From: Aurantiochytrium sp. KH105
Taxonomy: Eukaryota; Sar; Bigyra; Thraustochytrida; Thraustochytriidae
NCBI GenBank assembly: GCA_003116975.1
Contig: BGKB01000387.1
Location: 1 to 33,935, forward strand
Reading direction: 5' to 3'
Length of the DNA: 33,935 nt
Shown: piece by piece, positions 17,156 to 26,109 of the stretch
Layout: each line of letters opens with the position of its first letter
How positions within the stretch are numbered: position 1 is the first letter of the stretch
Made by a program: the position numbers and the translations under genes
The notes under the pieces: generated by a model
Told to the model about the DNA's origin: nothing
Seen by the model: only the letters and a program-made list of their open reading frames with translations
Database searches by the model: none

Positions 17156-18751
17156 ATGATCAATGAACAAGATGACAGTGAGCATCAAAAGAATGAATTC
17201 AGTGGAATTTTCTTTAAGCCAGCCAATAATGCAGCCAAACAACGTCTATTAGAAGCCAAGAAAAGAAGTTCCACTCTTTTTGATACAGTCGAGAAAAAGG
17301 CTGCACCACGGCATGCCTTGTCCAAATCGTATTTTAGGGAACGGTCCAGGCAGAGAAATCACATCGAGCAAAACAGGACCCGAGCGCTCCATGAGCACAC
17401 CCACAAAGCTCACAATAGTCGTTTGTACTCGAATGATTATCGGGGAAAACAAGAAGTAAGTCGACCTGCAACGCATCACGAACGTCGAGACTTTTCAAAC
17501 GATTATCATGCTGGTGATAATAGTGAGGATGAAGAGGAAGTATATTTTCGTAAACCATTAACGCAGAGACAACAATATGTGTCACCAATTAAAAGGGTTC
17601 AATCTCATCGTCACCTGACGGAGCATCGACCGCGTCACGTTCCAAGTGTGCGGGAAGACACAGGCCGTTTTGTTCACGTTAAAAGCACACACAGAACGAC
17701 GGACGATGATCAACCACCCCGCTATCATCGTCACGAACAATATGGTAATTATGATAATGTTGACTCTGGTGAAGAGGATGACACCGATGGTCTATTCAGA
17801 GATATTGTGCAATCGCGTTCATCTGGACCTTCTTCTAATGCATATGGTAATAGATCTCAATCTCGGATGAATGGAAATGATACAAACTTAATTGATTTTA
17901 CCGAGGATGATGTTGACTTTTACGATGCAACGGCTGAGCATGATCAGGGAATGCGTTCATCCGGACCTTCTTCTAAGGCATATGGTAATGGATCTCAATC
18001 TCGAAAGAATGGAAATGGAAATGATCAAAGCCGATTTTATCTTAACGAGGATGATTTTGACGTTTACTTTGGAACGGATGAGTATGATAAGGAACAGCGT
18101 TCTCCCGAAAAAGCTGCCGCTGATGGAGATGGGGATTTAATTGATTTTAAATCCGTCTCGTCCATGACCACTGTTGATAATGAAGAGCAAGGAGAGGGAG
18201 GAGGTGCCACGGGTGCTTCCCGTCCGGTTGCGGGTGCTAAGAGTGTACCAACATACAATGAGGTGTCGTCGTCTGAAAAGGATTCTGAAAAAGAAAAACC
18301 GTCGGGTGGTTCTGGTCTCCCCAAGGCTCTCTTAAGTGCAATCGCCGGTGCCGCCGGTGCGACTGGAAGAGGGTTGCAAAGTGCGATTCAAGGATTTGGG
18401 AATATGATATCGGATGGATTTGAGAATGAACTTGATGGTGCTCGCGAGTTTCTGAAAAATGAAGATAATAATCTGGAAGACATTCAAGAATATATTGATT
18501 TGGCTTCTGGAGGTCATCCAGTTTTGCACAGTGCGTATTCTGAAAAGTACGCCACTCTTCTCCTTCTCCACGCGACCGTCAAAGCAGGTCGACGGATTCT
18601 CGGAGACGATAAGAAAAGTGATACCGATGAAAACCGCAATGTTATCAAGAAGATCCTTGAACAGTCGAAAAAAAGAGTAGAAGCTTACGATAAAACAATT
18701 GAAGAACTTCTTACACGTGAAGAGAATGATGAAGACGAAGAAGAATATTAA
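17156..18751 (+). CDS. large disordered protein with 46-aa tandem repeats, 531 aa
   Basis: I recognise no family. Residues 1-370 are polar and probably disordered: basic and His/Arg-rich at first, then acidic Ser/Gly/Asn-rich. Two 46-48-residue repeats sit at about 221-314, each with SSGPSS.AYGN.SQSR, an acidic patch and a DFY/VYF motif; a third partial unit follows. The C-terminal 150 residues include a Gly/Ala-rich amphipathic segment (ALLSAIAGAAGATGRGLQSA, near 385-404) and a helical domain, and end in a Glu/Asp-rich tail. The layout resembles abundant virion matrix or tegument-type proteins, but this is only an analogy. The 101-bp spacer before it is AT-rich. Confidence 0.75.
   Translation: MINEQDDSEHQKNEFSGIFFKPANNAAKQRLLEAKKRSSTLFDTVEKKAAPRHALSKSYFRERSRQRNHIEQNRTRALHEHTHKAHNSRLYSNDYRGKQEVSRPATHHERRDFSNDYHAGDNSEDEEEVYFRKPLTQRQQYVSPIKRVQSHRHLTEHRPRHVPSVREDTGRFVHVKSTHRTTDDDQPPRYHRHEQYGNYDNVDSGEEDDTDGLFRDIVQSRSSGPSSNAYGNRSQSRMNGNDTNLIDFTEDDVDFYDATAEHDQGMRSSGPSSKAYGNGSQSRKNGNGNDQSRFYLNEDDFDVYFGTDEYDKEQRSPEKAAADGDGDLIDFKSVSSMTTVDNEEQGEGGGATGASRPVAGAKSVPTYNEVSSSEKDSEKEKPSGGSGLPKALLSAIAGAAGATGRGLQSAIQGFGNMISDGFENELDGAREFLKNEDNNLEDIQEYIDLASGGHPVLHSAYSEKYATLLLLHATVKAGRRILGDDKKSDTDENRNVIKKILEQSKKRVEAYDKTIEELLTREENDEDEEEY
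17816..18097 (+). repeat. tandem in-frame duplication, units of 138 and 144 bp
   Basis: The unit at 17816-17953 (46 codons) is followed directly by a diverged copy at 17954-18097 (48 codons; two codons inserted at an AATGGA repeat). Identity is highest in the first 65 bp, starting CGTTCATCYGGACC. Differences are mostly substitutions and keep the frame. Confidence 0.85.
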
Positions 18752-18931
18752 TATCTGTTGTAAAAGAAAATTAATTTTAATAAAGATATATGTGACCAAA
18801 ATATAGAAATCATCAGTTGTTTATACATTTCTTGGTGCTCGCCAGCAAACCTCAAACGTCTTCAGAGAAGAAGCTCTGGTGGGAATATACATACAGTCGT
18901 GTGATTCAAAGAGAGAAAACAAAGAATTAGA

Positions 18932-20092
18932 ATGAACCTTTCGTCCGTTGACTGTAGTGGAGTTGGTTTAAAAGGTATCGAGCCTCTTTACACGAGATAT
19001 CTCGAGCATGCGAATCCTCTCAAGTACGACAAGCTGATTCGATTTGTCGAGGAGGGTCATATCTACTATGTGAAGAGCCCTTACATTAAAAATGTTGAAT
19101 TGTCGAAAGACGATGGTGGCGGGTCAATTAAATTGATCTCTGTAACGGGTGTGATTGGCAAATATTTTCCAAGTGGATTTGACGCTGTCCTTCTTCGCAT
19201 TTTCAACAGTGATGATCACAAGAGGCGTTTGAACGAACCAGGCTATCGCTATGAAGGGTGTGATACACCCGATAAAATTCGTGAGATTTGGTCTCAAGGT
19301 GCAAAGGATGGAACGAGAATGCATGCTTTCTTTGAGGATATGGCTAACCTTTTTGAGTACGCACGTGCCAACCAGCACTTTCACCCTGAGTTTGCGTCTA
19401 TTCAGAGAACTGTCGACGTCAGAATTCCTGAATACAGGTACTTTGCTCATTTCATGGAGAAATTTGGTATTTATGAAGGGAGGTCGCGTTTCTTTCGCAC
19501 GGAATACTGCATGTTTCACCCGGAGCTGCACCTTACTGGAATGATCGATTGCCTGCTGCACAACACGGATGATGACACCTACACTATCATCGATTACAAG
19601 AGATGCAAGAAAGGAGTGAGTATTCCTTCGGGACGTTGCAAACCGGTGGAGCAACTCAAAGCCTCTGGGCGCGGTCGGATCATTCCCAGTTTGACAATGC
19701 TACGGAACAACTCTTATACCAAGTACGGTATTCAGCTTTCGCTTTACAAGGAAATGTTCGAGCGGATGTTCCGCGAAGAAGGTTACAAAATTCGCGACAT
19801 GTATCTAATCGTCGTGGACAGCACCAAGATTGGGGATTTTGATGCTCTGAAATGCATTAAAATTCCGGTTACAAAGTACGCCGAACACGTCAAGGATATC
19901 CTCCGCTATCGGGCAGATGAGATCATGGAATCGTTCACGGACGCAATGTCTCATGAGCACGTTACTGCTGTGAACGAGTATTCTTCCTTTGTTTTGGATC
20001 AGAATGCGGTGCAGGCCAATGATCAAGCGTACGATGATTTTGACGAAGAATTTGGTGAGAGTATGGAAGCCCGCAAGCGATTTAAAATTTAA
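18932..20092 (+). CDS. PD-(D/E)XK nuclease, RecB-like exonuclease family, 386 aa
   Basis: The product should cut or resect DNA with a metal-dependent PD-(D/E)XK active site. Visible elements in order: HIYYVKSP and SVTGVIGKYFP (about 43-80), typical of the N-terminal part of viral members; GTRMHAFFE (127-135), the conserved G-x-x-x-H helix; Glu191 in FRTEYCMF; GMID (Asp206); IIDYKRCK with Asp221 and Lys223 as catalytic residues; and QLSLY (268-272), the QxxxY motif of RecB-type nucleases. The C-terminal 60 residues are acidic and end in a basic ARKRFKI. It is placed among replication genes and is likely used in recombination, end processing or concatemer resolution. Exonuclease versus endonuclease activity cannot be told from sequence. 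Its last 11 bp overlap the tail of the minus-strand gene ending at 20082. Confidence 0.88.
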   Translation: MNLSSVDCSGVGLKGIEPLYTRYLEHANPLKYDKLIRFVEEGHIYYVKSPYIKNVELSKDDGGGSIKLISVTGVIGKYFPSGFDAVLLRIFNSDDHKRRLNEPGYRYEGCDTPDKIREIWSQGAKDGTRMHAFFEDMANLFEYARANQHFHPEFASIQRTVDVRIPEYRYFAHFMEKFGIYEGRSRFFRTEYCMFHPELHLTGMIDCLLHNTDDDTYTIIDYKRCKKGVSIPSGRCKPVEQLKASGRGRIIPSLTMLRNNSYTKYGIQLSLYKEMFERMFREEGYKIRDMYLIVVDSTKIGDFDALKCIKIPVTKYAEHVKDILRYRADEIMESFTDAMSHEHVTAVNEYSSFVLDQNAVQANDQAYDDFDEEFGESMEARKRFKI

Positions 20093-20552
20093 AATGCATA
20101 GTAAAACAAGGCGTCTCATCGTGATCTCTTTTGAAAAAAAGCTTGGTTGTTTTTTGTTTTGGCAAAGTGGGAATTAGAATTGTTTCGCCCATGTTGAGGA
20201 GATATTTAATGACAATTGTTCTATTTTTCTTGTCGATCATCGTGGAGAATTTGTGCGGAAGATTGAGATCGAGATGATTGAACATGAGAATGGTATACAA
20301 TGTTTGGTAGAACTCTTGTTTCATGCTAGGGGAAGATTTTCGTTTATTTGCAAAGCATTTGTTGATGATTGCACTGTTCACGGAGAATCTTGCAATGTTT
20401 GTTTGGTAGAATTCAATATTGGACACATTCCTTACAATATTCCATTCCGCAGTCATCCTGCTTGTGCTTGTTTTGGGTGTGATGCTCGTGTTTGAATCGA
20501 ATGTCTCAATTTCGATGACGCGGAAAATTGGAATTCGTTGTTCCGAAGTCAT
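20082..20552 (-). CDS. hypothetical basic protein, 156 aa
   Basis: The minus-strand ATG at 20552 gives a 156-residue basic protein with no signal peptide or membrane segment. I recognise no family. The N-terminal part (RIPIFRVIEIETF) looks beta-like, the middle is helical (MKQEFYQTLYTILMFNHLDL) and the C-terminus is Lys-rich. It is the only minus-strand gene between 10944 and 30048. Tail-to-tail overlap with the nuclease gene is 11 bp. Its start and the start of the plus-strand gene at 20627 are divergent, 74 bp apart, with TGTGACA at 20570-20576 between them. Confidence 0.65.
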   Translation of the reverse strand: MTSEQRIPIFRVIEIETFDSNTSITPKTSTSRMTAEWNIVRNVSNIEFYQTNIARFSVNSAIINKCFANKRKSSPSMKQEFYQTLYTILMFNHLDLNLPHKFSTMIDKKNRTIVIKYLLNMGETILIPTLPKQKTTKLFFKRDHDETPCFTMHFKF

Positions 20553-20569
20553 GTTGAAATCATTTCATA

Positions 20570-20576
20570 TGTGACA
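20570..20576. promoter_or_regulatory. TGTGACA motif in divergent spacer
   Basis: This heptamer, the reverse complement of TGTCACA, lies 18 bp from the minus-strand start at 20552 and 51 bp from the plus-strand start at 20627. The same motif occurs in spacers at 1752-1758, 2526-2532, 5297-5303, 11961-11967 and 11994-12000. A regulatory role is inference from recurrence only. Confidence 0.35.
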
Positions 20577-20626
20577 ATTGAATTATCTTCAACATATAGT
20601 TGGTTAATTCAATTTATTCCCTCGCC

Positions 20627-21463
20627 ATGAGTGCTTATTATGATAGGGATACCGCCTTGCTTGCGCGGCAGCAGCGACTTGAAATGAGCAGCAATATTGT
20701 ACGCCAGCTTCATGATTTCACAGAAATTGGGAGCAGGACGCCGCGCTATTGGTTGTTGGGTGCGATTTACGAGTATTTGGGCCTCATGTGTTTCGTTGCA
20801 ACGGAAACATTTCCTCGGAAAATGGGCATTGCGAGAACGATGGGCACCAAAGCGATTGACCGCAATGCAACTGAGCTCGAGAATCAAGCGTCATCAGATT
20901 CGATTAAGTACTCGGGTGATTTCTTTGACAGTGTGTTGTTTTCCTATTTCCGAATGTGGGGAATGGTTAATCTGGGTCAAGATAGTTTCAAGTTGACCAA
21001 GAATCTCACTTATGCGAATATTTTTCACATGCTGCACAAACTTCATGCCCGTGTCTACTATTTTCGCTTCAATTCTATCAATAGCAACCCACTCACGAGT
21101 CCGGAGGAGAAGTTGTTCACGGCGCGACTGGAAATGATGCTGGTGCATCAGATGATGGACGTCTCCGTTGTTTGCAACTATTACGACCCGATCGGACCGA
21201 GTGGTATGGTGGCGGGTATTTCAAAAGCAGAAGTGCAGGACTATTTGGCAAATAGAAATAAGCACGTGAGCAATGCAATTTTTGCCTCCCGTGACAATTT
21301 GCATGATTTGCAATCGATTGGTCTTGAAAATATGACGCTTGATGCAATTGATCCGAAAGATAAATTCAAGGTACTCGATGCCAATAGGAAGCATCAATAC
21401 GTGCGTCCCGATGAGAGAGAAGATGAAGCAAATGATGAAGACGAGGACGATGATGAAGAATAA
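20627..21463 (+). CDS. hypothetical protein with acidic tail, 278 aa
   Basis: I start it at the ATG at 20627; the frame is open nine codons further upstream to a TTG. The product is a soluble, mostly helical protein. Residues 1-205 look well folded, with aromatic-rich segments such as FFDSVLFSYFRMWGMVN and YANIFHMLHKLHARVYYF. The last 20 residues are almost only Glu and Asp. I recognise no family. Its place between a recombination-type nuclease and DNA polymerase makes a replication accessory role possible; a structural protein is equally open. Confidence 0.75.
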   Translation: MSAYYDRDTALLARQQRLEMSSNIVRQLHDFTEIGSRTPRYWLLGAIYEYLGLMCFVATETFPRKMGIARTMGTKAIDRNATELENQASSDSIKYSGDFFDSVLFSYFRMWGMVNLGQDSFKLTKNLTYANIFHMLHKLHARVYYFRFNSINSNPLTSPEEKLFTARLEMMLVHQMMDVSVVCNYYDPIGPSGMVAGISKAEVQDYLANRNKHVSNAIFASRDNLHDLQSIGLENMTLDAIDPKDKFKVLDANRKHQYVRPDEREDEANDEDEDDDEE

Positions 21464-21737
21464 GAAGTAATAATTGATTAAATAATTAAACAAGCGTTGT
21501 CGTTTGTGTCATGTGATGATAAATTCTTTGCCAAATTGTTACTTGTGATTAAATATTTAAACTTGTCTGTGTGAAAAGAAAGTAAACTCGAAAGCAATCC
21601 AAACCCGCAACTGCTCGAGTCAAAGGATTGTGATTCTTTCGCAAGGCTGAGAGAGCGAGCGCACTCACATACTTGTCTTTTGCTCTTGTTGTTTGAAAGG
21701 GAAATTAATAAAGGAATTCTTGGGACCGGTGGGAGAA

Positions 21738-24700
21738 ATGGCCTTCCTCAATGATGAGCTGAAAAAGGTCAGCTTTCAATGCTGCATGTACACCAAGATT
21801 GACCCAAACGAGGATGATCCTGAGATCATTGAATCTTGGCTTACGCTCCTCGCTGATCTCAAGCCTTACGCCGAAGCCGTGAATAAGCTTCTGAGATGCA
21901 CGTTCACGTATTCAGGTGAGAACTCTTGCTTTCGTGCGGAGTTCTCTCGTGAGAACATCATGGCCCTGCGCGCCTCGTGGATGGAAAAGGTGTCTGAGAT
22001 TGCTCCTGAATCGATGAACATCGGGTATTTTTCCAACGTGTTGGACGAATTGCTGCCCATGCTTCTTGACTCCTCTTCTTCGGAAAAGAAAAAGAATAAC
22101 AAGAAGAAGAATAACAAAGGTGCTTGCACTCAGCGCCAAGATACTCCTTTTGAAGGAGATGCCTTTGTTGTCGATGTTGATTGGGAAGATACAGGTGGTG
22201 GAGCGCAAGCATTTGTTTACATGCGTGATGTGAAAGATTCTTCGCAACGTATCCTGGTGACAGCGGAGCTCGACGACTATTTCTATATTCAGGTTGACGC
22301 ACCTGGACACCCCACGCAAGCTGAGGTGATGCAAGCCCTCTCGAATACGGCGTGGTGGCTGAAGAATTCGAAATACAAAGACTCGTACGTGAATAGCTAT
22401 AGAAATGTGAATGTGGGTGGTGGTCCTCAAAACAAGCCTAGGCGTGGTGGATCTCTCCTTGTGTCCACAACACGTACTTTTATCACCTCAACGCAATACG
22501 TGAGAGACAGGCGCTCCATGTACGGATTTCAACGCCATTGCGGAAACTTTCTGCAGATCAATGTGTTGAGTCCAACCATTGCAAAAGACCTTTTTCGGTC
22601 GCTCTCCAAGAAAAATCCTCAATGGTGTTTTTTCGAGGTAAATCTTGATCCGGTGTGCAAGTTTATGGTTCGCTATGGAATGCACACTGGCTCCTGCGTA
22701 CACGTCAAGGGGACCTCGCTTGCAAAGAATATGTTGAGCACATGTCAAAGGCTCGTGATCAATGGTAAATTCTCCAAAGCTCGGACCCCCGCTGAGGACA
22801 TACCTTTCTTTGCCTCTCGCAACATGTTCTATGATATTGAGTGTCTGAGTATGGAGATCAACACTTTTCCAACGCCTGATAAGTGTCCTGTGATTCAGAT
22901 TTCGTTTGTGATCACTGACGGTGATTCACGTGTTGTCGTCGAGGGTGTGCTCTGTGTCGGTGAAACTGAAACCGGAAGTACATCCTATGATGGCCTGATG
23001 CGGTCGTTTGAGAACGAGACTGACATGCTAATTGGATTTTCCAAACTGATTCGGGAGTATGCGCCTGAGAATTTGGTTGGCTACAATTCGAACAGCTTTG
23101 ATATGCCTTATATTCTCAAGCGCATGGACGTACTCTCCATCGGTTTCGCCAAAGAGTTTTCGAGGCGGAATGGGCTTTTTGTGGAATACAAATCAAGCGA
23201 GCGTTCAAGCAATCAAAGTGGATCAACGATTGTCAACGAATACATCTCCCCTGGTCTCGTATTTTTCGACCAGTTGGACGTGCTAAAGAAAGATGTGACG
23301 GTACACCTCCGCAATCTGCAGCTGAAAACCGTGTGCGAGCACTTTCTGGGAAACCAAAACAAGGAAGATCTTGCCTATCGTGATATTCCTGTACTCTTTA
23401 AAACCCCGCAAGGACGAGGCAAGATTGCCACGTACTGTCTACAAGATTCGCGGTTGCTCCTTGAGCTTGACAAGGTTGCATCTTTTTCTGTCAAAACGGT
23501 GGGTATGGCTAGCGTACTTGGTACGACGTCAACAATCATTCTGATGAGAGGTTTGGTGTTCAAGCTGCTGTGTCGTGTGAAGAAATACACGTTAAAACGT
23601 GGTTATCTCATCCCATCGTACACGGAAGCGCAGCGACCCAAATTCGAAGGAAGTTATCCAGGTGCATTCGTTGTGGAACCTGTTCGTGGTCTGCACGAGG
23701 ATCCCGTGGTCGTGTGTGATGCTGCTTCCTTGTACCCGAGTTGCATGCGGTGCGACAATCTATGCTGGACAACCTATCTGCTTCCAGAAGACCATGCTCG
23801 TGAATTGGCAAACAACAAGGATGATTTCAATGACTTCGAGGGGCATTACTTTGCCAAGAAATCGGTTCGCTTAGGAATTCTTGTGGAGTTGCAGACAGAC
23901 TTGGCCAAAGCGCGCAAAGATGCCAAAAGGACACGAGATACATATGAATCGGGTTCGTCGGGCTGGTTGGTTTATGAGTCTGTCCAGTTGGCTACCAAGG
24001 TTGTGATGAACAGTCTGTATGGTATGGCAGGTGCCAAGACCTCACCTGTTCCCTTGCGCGAACTTGCGCTGACAATTACAGCTCGTGGGCGTTTCATGTT
24101 GAACATGTTCAAGACGTACGTGGAAGAAAACTATGTGAACATCACAGGGGAGGATCAGGGTGTGGAAATTGTCTACGGCGACTCGGTGCACGGTAGTACG
24201 CCAATCATCGTTCGGTTGTCGGATGGCAGCGTTCGTGTTGTCCTCATCGAACACCTTCATCGATATCTTGAGACACCCTATGAACCAGGACATCGGGGCA
24301 AGGAAGTCGTTCCCGTTCTAGATGACAGCGTGCAGGTGTGGAGTGATGCCGGGTGGACCACGGTGCATCAGATTGTTCGGCACAAGTATCACAAGTCTTT
24401 GGTGCGTGTTTCAACCTCGTCTGGTTCAAGTGTGGTGTGTACGCAGGACCATAGTTTGTTGGAAAAGGGAAGTTGCCGAGAGCTCCGACCAAGTGATGTG
24501 AAGATTGGAAAGACTTCATTATGCCATGCGGCTTATACAATTCGGGGCTATGACGATGGAAGCTATTCGCCCATGGTACCAAGCGTACCTGCGCCTATTT
24601 TCTTTGACGCCTTTGTGGCACCGTGTAGTCTTTCGGACCGAGACGCGTGTACATTGGGCATTATTATGGTGCGCGCTGAGTGGCTTGCCAAAGTAAACGA

Positions 24701-26027
24701 GTACTGTGTTCGTATCGATGGAATTCCGAGTGAAAAAGTACGCGCACTTTGTGAATTTCTCAATTTCCGCTGCTGCTCCTCTTCGCAGAGAAATGAATGG
24801 TATATCAGCTATTCACAAAAGCACGGGCGAGTTCTGTGTCGTGGTTTTTTGATGGGTATTGCCTCGTCATCGCAGACAACGTTGCAGAATTGGGACGAAT
24901 TTCTACGAGATGCGTATACGAACGAGCGACACGTGCATCCTTATTTTCTATCAAGTCCGCGTCTTTTTGCGAAGCGAGCCGTCCTGAAATATGCATTCAA
25001 GTATTATGATGGACTTGGTGAGGTGGCAGAGAGTGAAAAGGTGTTCCAGGGCATTCACTGTGCGCTCTCCGGTCAGGGCTTTCGTTCCGCGTTAATGTGC
25101 AGACGCGATGGTGCCCATGTCGTTTCATCGTGTTACCCGGTGCCTGTGTCTGATGAGGGTGTGTATGTGTACGACCTAACGACCTCGAATCATCATTTCC
25201 AAGCTGGTTTGGGGAGCATGGTTGTGCACAATACTGATTCCATCTTTTTCAAACTTCGTGGTGTGGACATCACCAAGGCTATTGGCTATGGTCAGCTCAT
25301 CTCCAGCAAGTTCAGTCAGGACAAACTCGTTGACATGAAGCCGCACGACTTTGAATACGAAAAGGCGTTTGTGAGGTTGATTTTGTTCAAGAAAAAACAT
25401 TACCTTGGCTTCTGCTTCGAGACTGATCCGACCAAGGGTAAACTGAAGGCAATGGGCATCAAGATGGTCCGGCGCGATGCCGCGGTGCTGTGTGTGAAAG
25501 CAATGAAAGGATTCTCCGACGCCTTTATTGTGAATAATGACAAGGCACTTGCGGAAAGACGAATCCGTGAGATTATGAGCAACATGTACGCAGGCAAACT
25601 CCCGATCGAGGACTTTGGTATCGCGCGAAAAATCACGAGGACAGAATACAAAGTGGTTCCACCTCACGTCAAGTGTTGGAAACGAATGGTTGCACGTTAC
25701 GGAGAGATGGACGCGCCTGCCCTTGGTGAGCGCATCGAATTTGTCATCACCAAGAAGCCATACGAAAAGGATTTATCGGCTTGTATGTTGGACCTGCGCT
25801 CTGCAAAAGAATTGCCCGGTGTTGCAATTGACTACGAAAGGTACCGAAAGACCTATATCGACAATCCTCTTCGGGAATTCATGGTATTTGTGTTGGGGGA
25901 GGAGAAGACCAATGAAATTCTAAACGCATCCAATTACGAGCAGGTGTCCTGTGTCGTTGCAAACAAAAGAAACCTGCTTGGTTTTTTTGGAGTGCAGAGT
26001 ATAACGACCAAGAAGAGAAAGAAATAA
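21738..26027 (+). CDS. polB: family B DNA polymerase with intein, 1429 aa precursor
   Basis: This is the replicative polymerase with 3'-5' proofreading. I start at the ATG at 21738; the frame opens at a TTG at 21693 that is less likely. Exonuclease motifs: FYDIE (Asp366, Glu368), GYNSNSFD (Asn450, Asp455) and YCLQD (Tyr566, Asp570). Polymerase motifs: motif A DAASLYPS (661-668), motif B KVVMNSLYG (754-762, Lys754), and motif C YGD/TDS, split by a 350-residue intein after Asp815. KKHYLGF follows as the KKxY motif. A Lys/Asn-rich low-complexity insert (EKKKNNKKKNNK) lies in the N-terminal domain near residue 120. Without the intein the enzyme is about 1079 residues, normal for this family in large DNA viruses. 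All catalytic residues are present, but activity requires intein removal. Confidence 0.97.
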   Translation: MAFLNDELKKVSFQCCMYTKIDPNEDDPEIIESWLTLLADLKPYAEAVNKLLRCTFTYSGENSCFRAEFSRENIMALRASWMEKVSEIAPESMNIGYFSNVLDELLPMLLDSSSSEKKKNNKKKNNKGACTQRQDTPFEGDAFVVDVDWEDTGGGAQAFVYMRDVKDSSQRILVTAELDDYFYIQVDAPGHPTQAEVMQALSNTAWWLKNSKYKDSYVNSYRNVNVGGGPQNKPRRGGSLLVSTTRTFITSTQYVRDRRSMYGFQRHCGNFLQINVLSPTIAKDLFRSLSKKNPQWCFFEVNLDPVCKFMVRYGMHTGSCVHVKGTSLAKNMLSTCQRLVINGKFSKARTPAEDIPFFASRNMFYDIECLSMEINTFPTPDKCPVIQISFVITDGDSRVVVEGVLCVGETETGSTSYDGLMRSFENETDMLIGFSKLIREYAPENLVGYNSNSFDMPYILKRMDVLSIGFAKEFSRRNGLFVEYKSSERSSNQSGSTIVNEYISPGLVFFDQLDVLKKDVTVHLRNLQLKTVCEHFLGNQNKEDLAYRDIPVLFKTPQGRGKIATYCLQDSRLLLELDKVASFSVKTVGMASVLGTTSTIILMRGLVFKLLCRVKKYTLKRGYLIPSYTEAQRPKFEGSYPGAFVVEPVRGLHEDPVVVCDAASLYPSCMRCDNLCWTTYLLPEDHARELANNKDDFNDFEGHYFAKKSVRLGILVELQTDLAKARKDAKRTRDTYESGSSGWLVYESVQLATKVVMNSLYGMAGAKTSPVPLRELALTITARGRFMLNMFKTYVEENYVNITGEDQGVEIVYGDSVHGSTPIIVRLSDGSVRVVLIEHLHRYLETPYEPGHRGKEVVPVLDDSVQVWSDAGWTTVHQIVRHKYHKSLVRVSTSSGSSVVCTQDHSLLEKGSCRELRPSDVKIGKTSLCHAAYTIRGYDDGSYSPMVPSVPAPIFFDAFVAPCSLSDRDACTLGIIMVRAEWLAKVNEYCVRIDGIPSEKVRALCEFLNFRCCSSSQRNEWYISYSQKHGRVLCRGFLMGIASSSQTTLQNWDEFLRDAYTNERHVHPYFLSSPRLFAKRAVLKYAFKYYDGLGEVAESEKVFQGIHCALSGQGFRSALMCRRDGAHVVSSCYPVPVSDEGVYVYDLTTSNHHFQAGLGSMVVHNTDSIFFKLRGVDITKAIGYGQLISSKFSQDKLVDMKPHDFEYEKAFVRLILFKKKHYLGFCFETDPTKGKLKAMGIKMVRRDAAVLCVKAMKGFSDAFIVNNDKALAERRIREIMSNMYAGKLPIEDFGIARKITRTEYKVVPPHVKCWKRMVARYGEMDAPALGERIEFVITKKPYEKDLSACMLDLRSAKELPGVAIDYERYRKTYIDNPLREFMVFVLGEEKTNEILNASNYEQVSCVVANKRNLLGFFGVQSITTKKRKK
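24183..25232 (+). mobile_element. intein in DNA polymerase motif C (YGD/TDS site), 350 aa
   Basis: The intein starts with Ser (SVHGSTPIIVRLSDGS) directly after YGD and ends with VVHN directly before TDS, so the first extein residue after it is Thr. Splicing elements present: nucleophile Ser1, block B CTQDH (Thr87, His90), C-terminal block VYVYDLTTSNHHFQAG, penultimate His349 and Asn350. This is the same insertion point used by inteins in several mimivirus-group and algal virus polymerases. The centre (about 24650-24880) looks like a LAGLIDADG endonuclease that has lost its acidic residues. Splicing should therefore work, but homing probably does not. Confidence 0.93.
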
Positions 26028-26073
26028 TGTATACATTACGATATCGTTTGTACAGATAAATGAATTTGCTTTG

Positions 26074-26090
26074 TATTATTATTATTATTA
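26074..26090. repeat. ATT microsatellite
   Basis: A run of ATT triplets lies in the 82-bp spacer between the DNA polymerase stop and the RPB1 start. It is a short simple repeat in AT-rich sequence; no hairpin or promoter element is evident. Confidence 0.7.
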
Positions 26091-26109
26091 TCATTGATCA
26101 AGTCGATCC

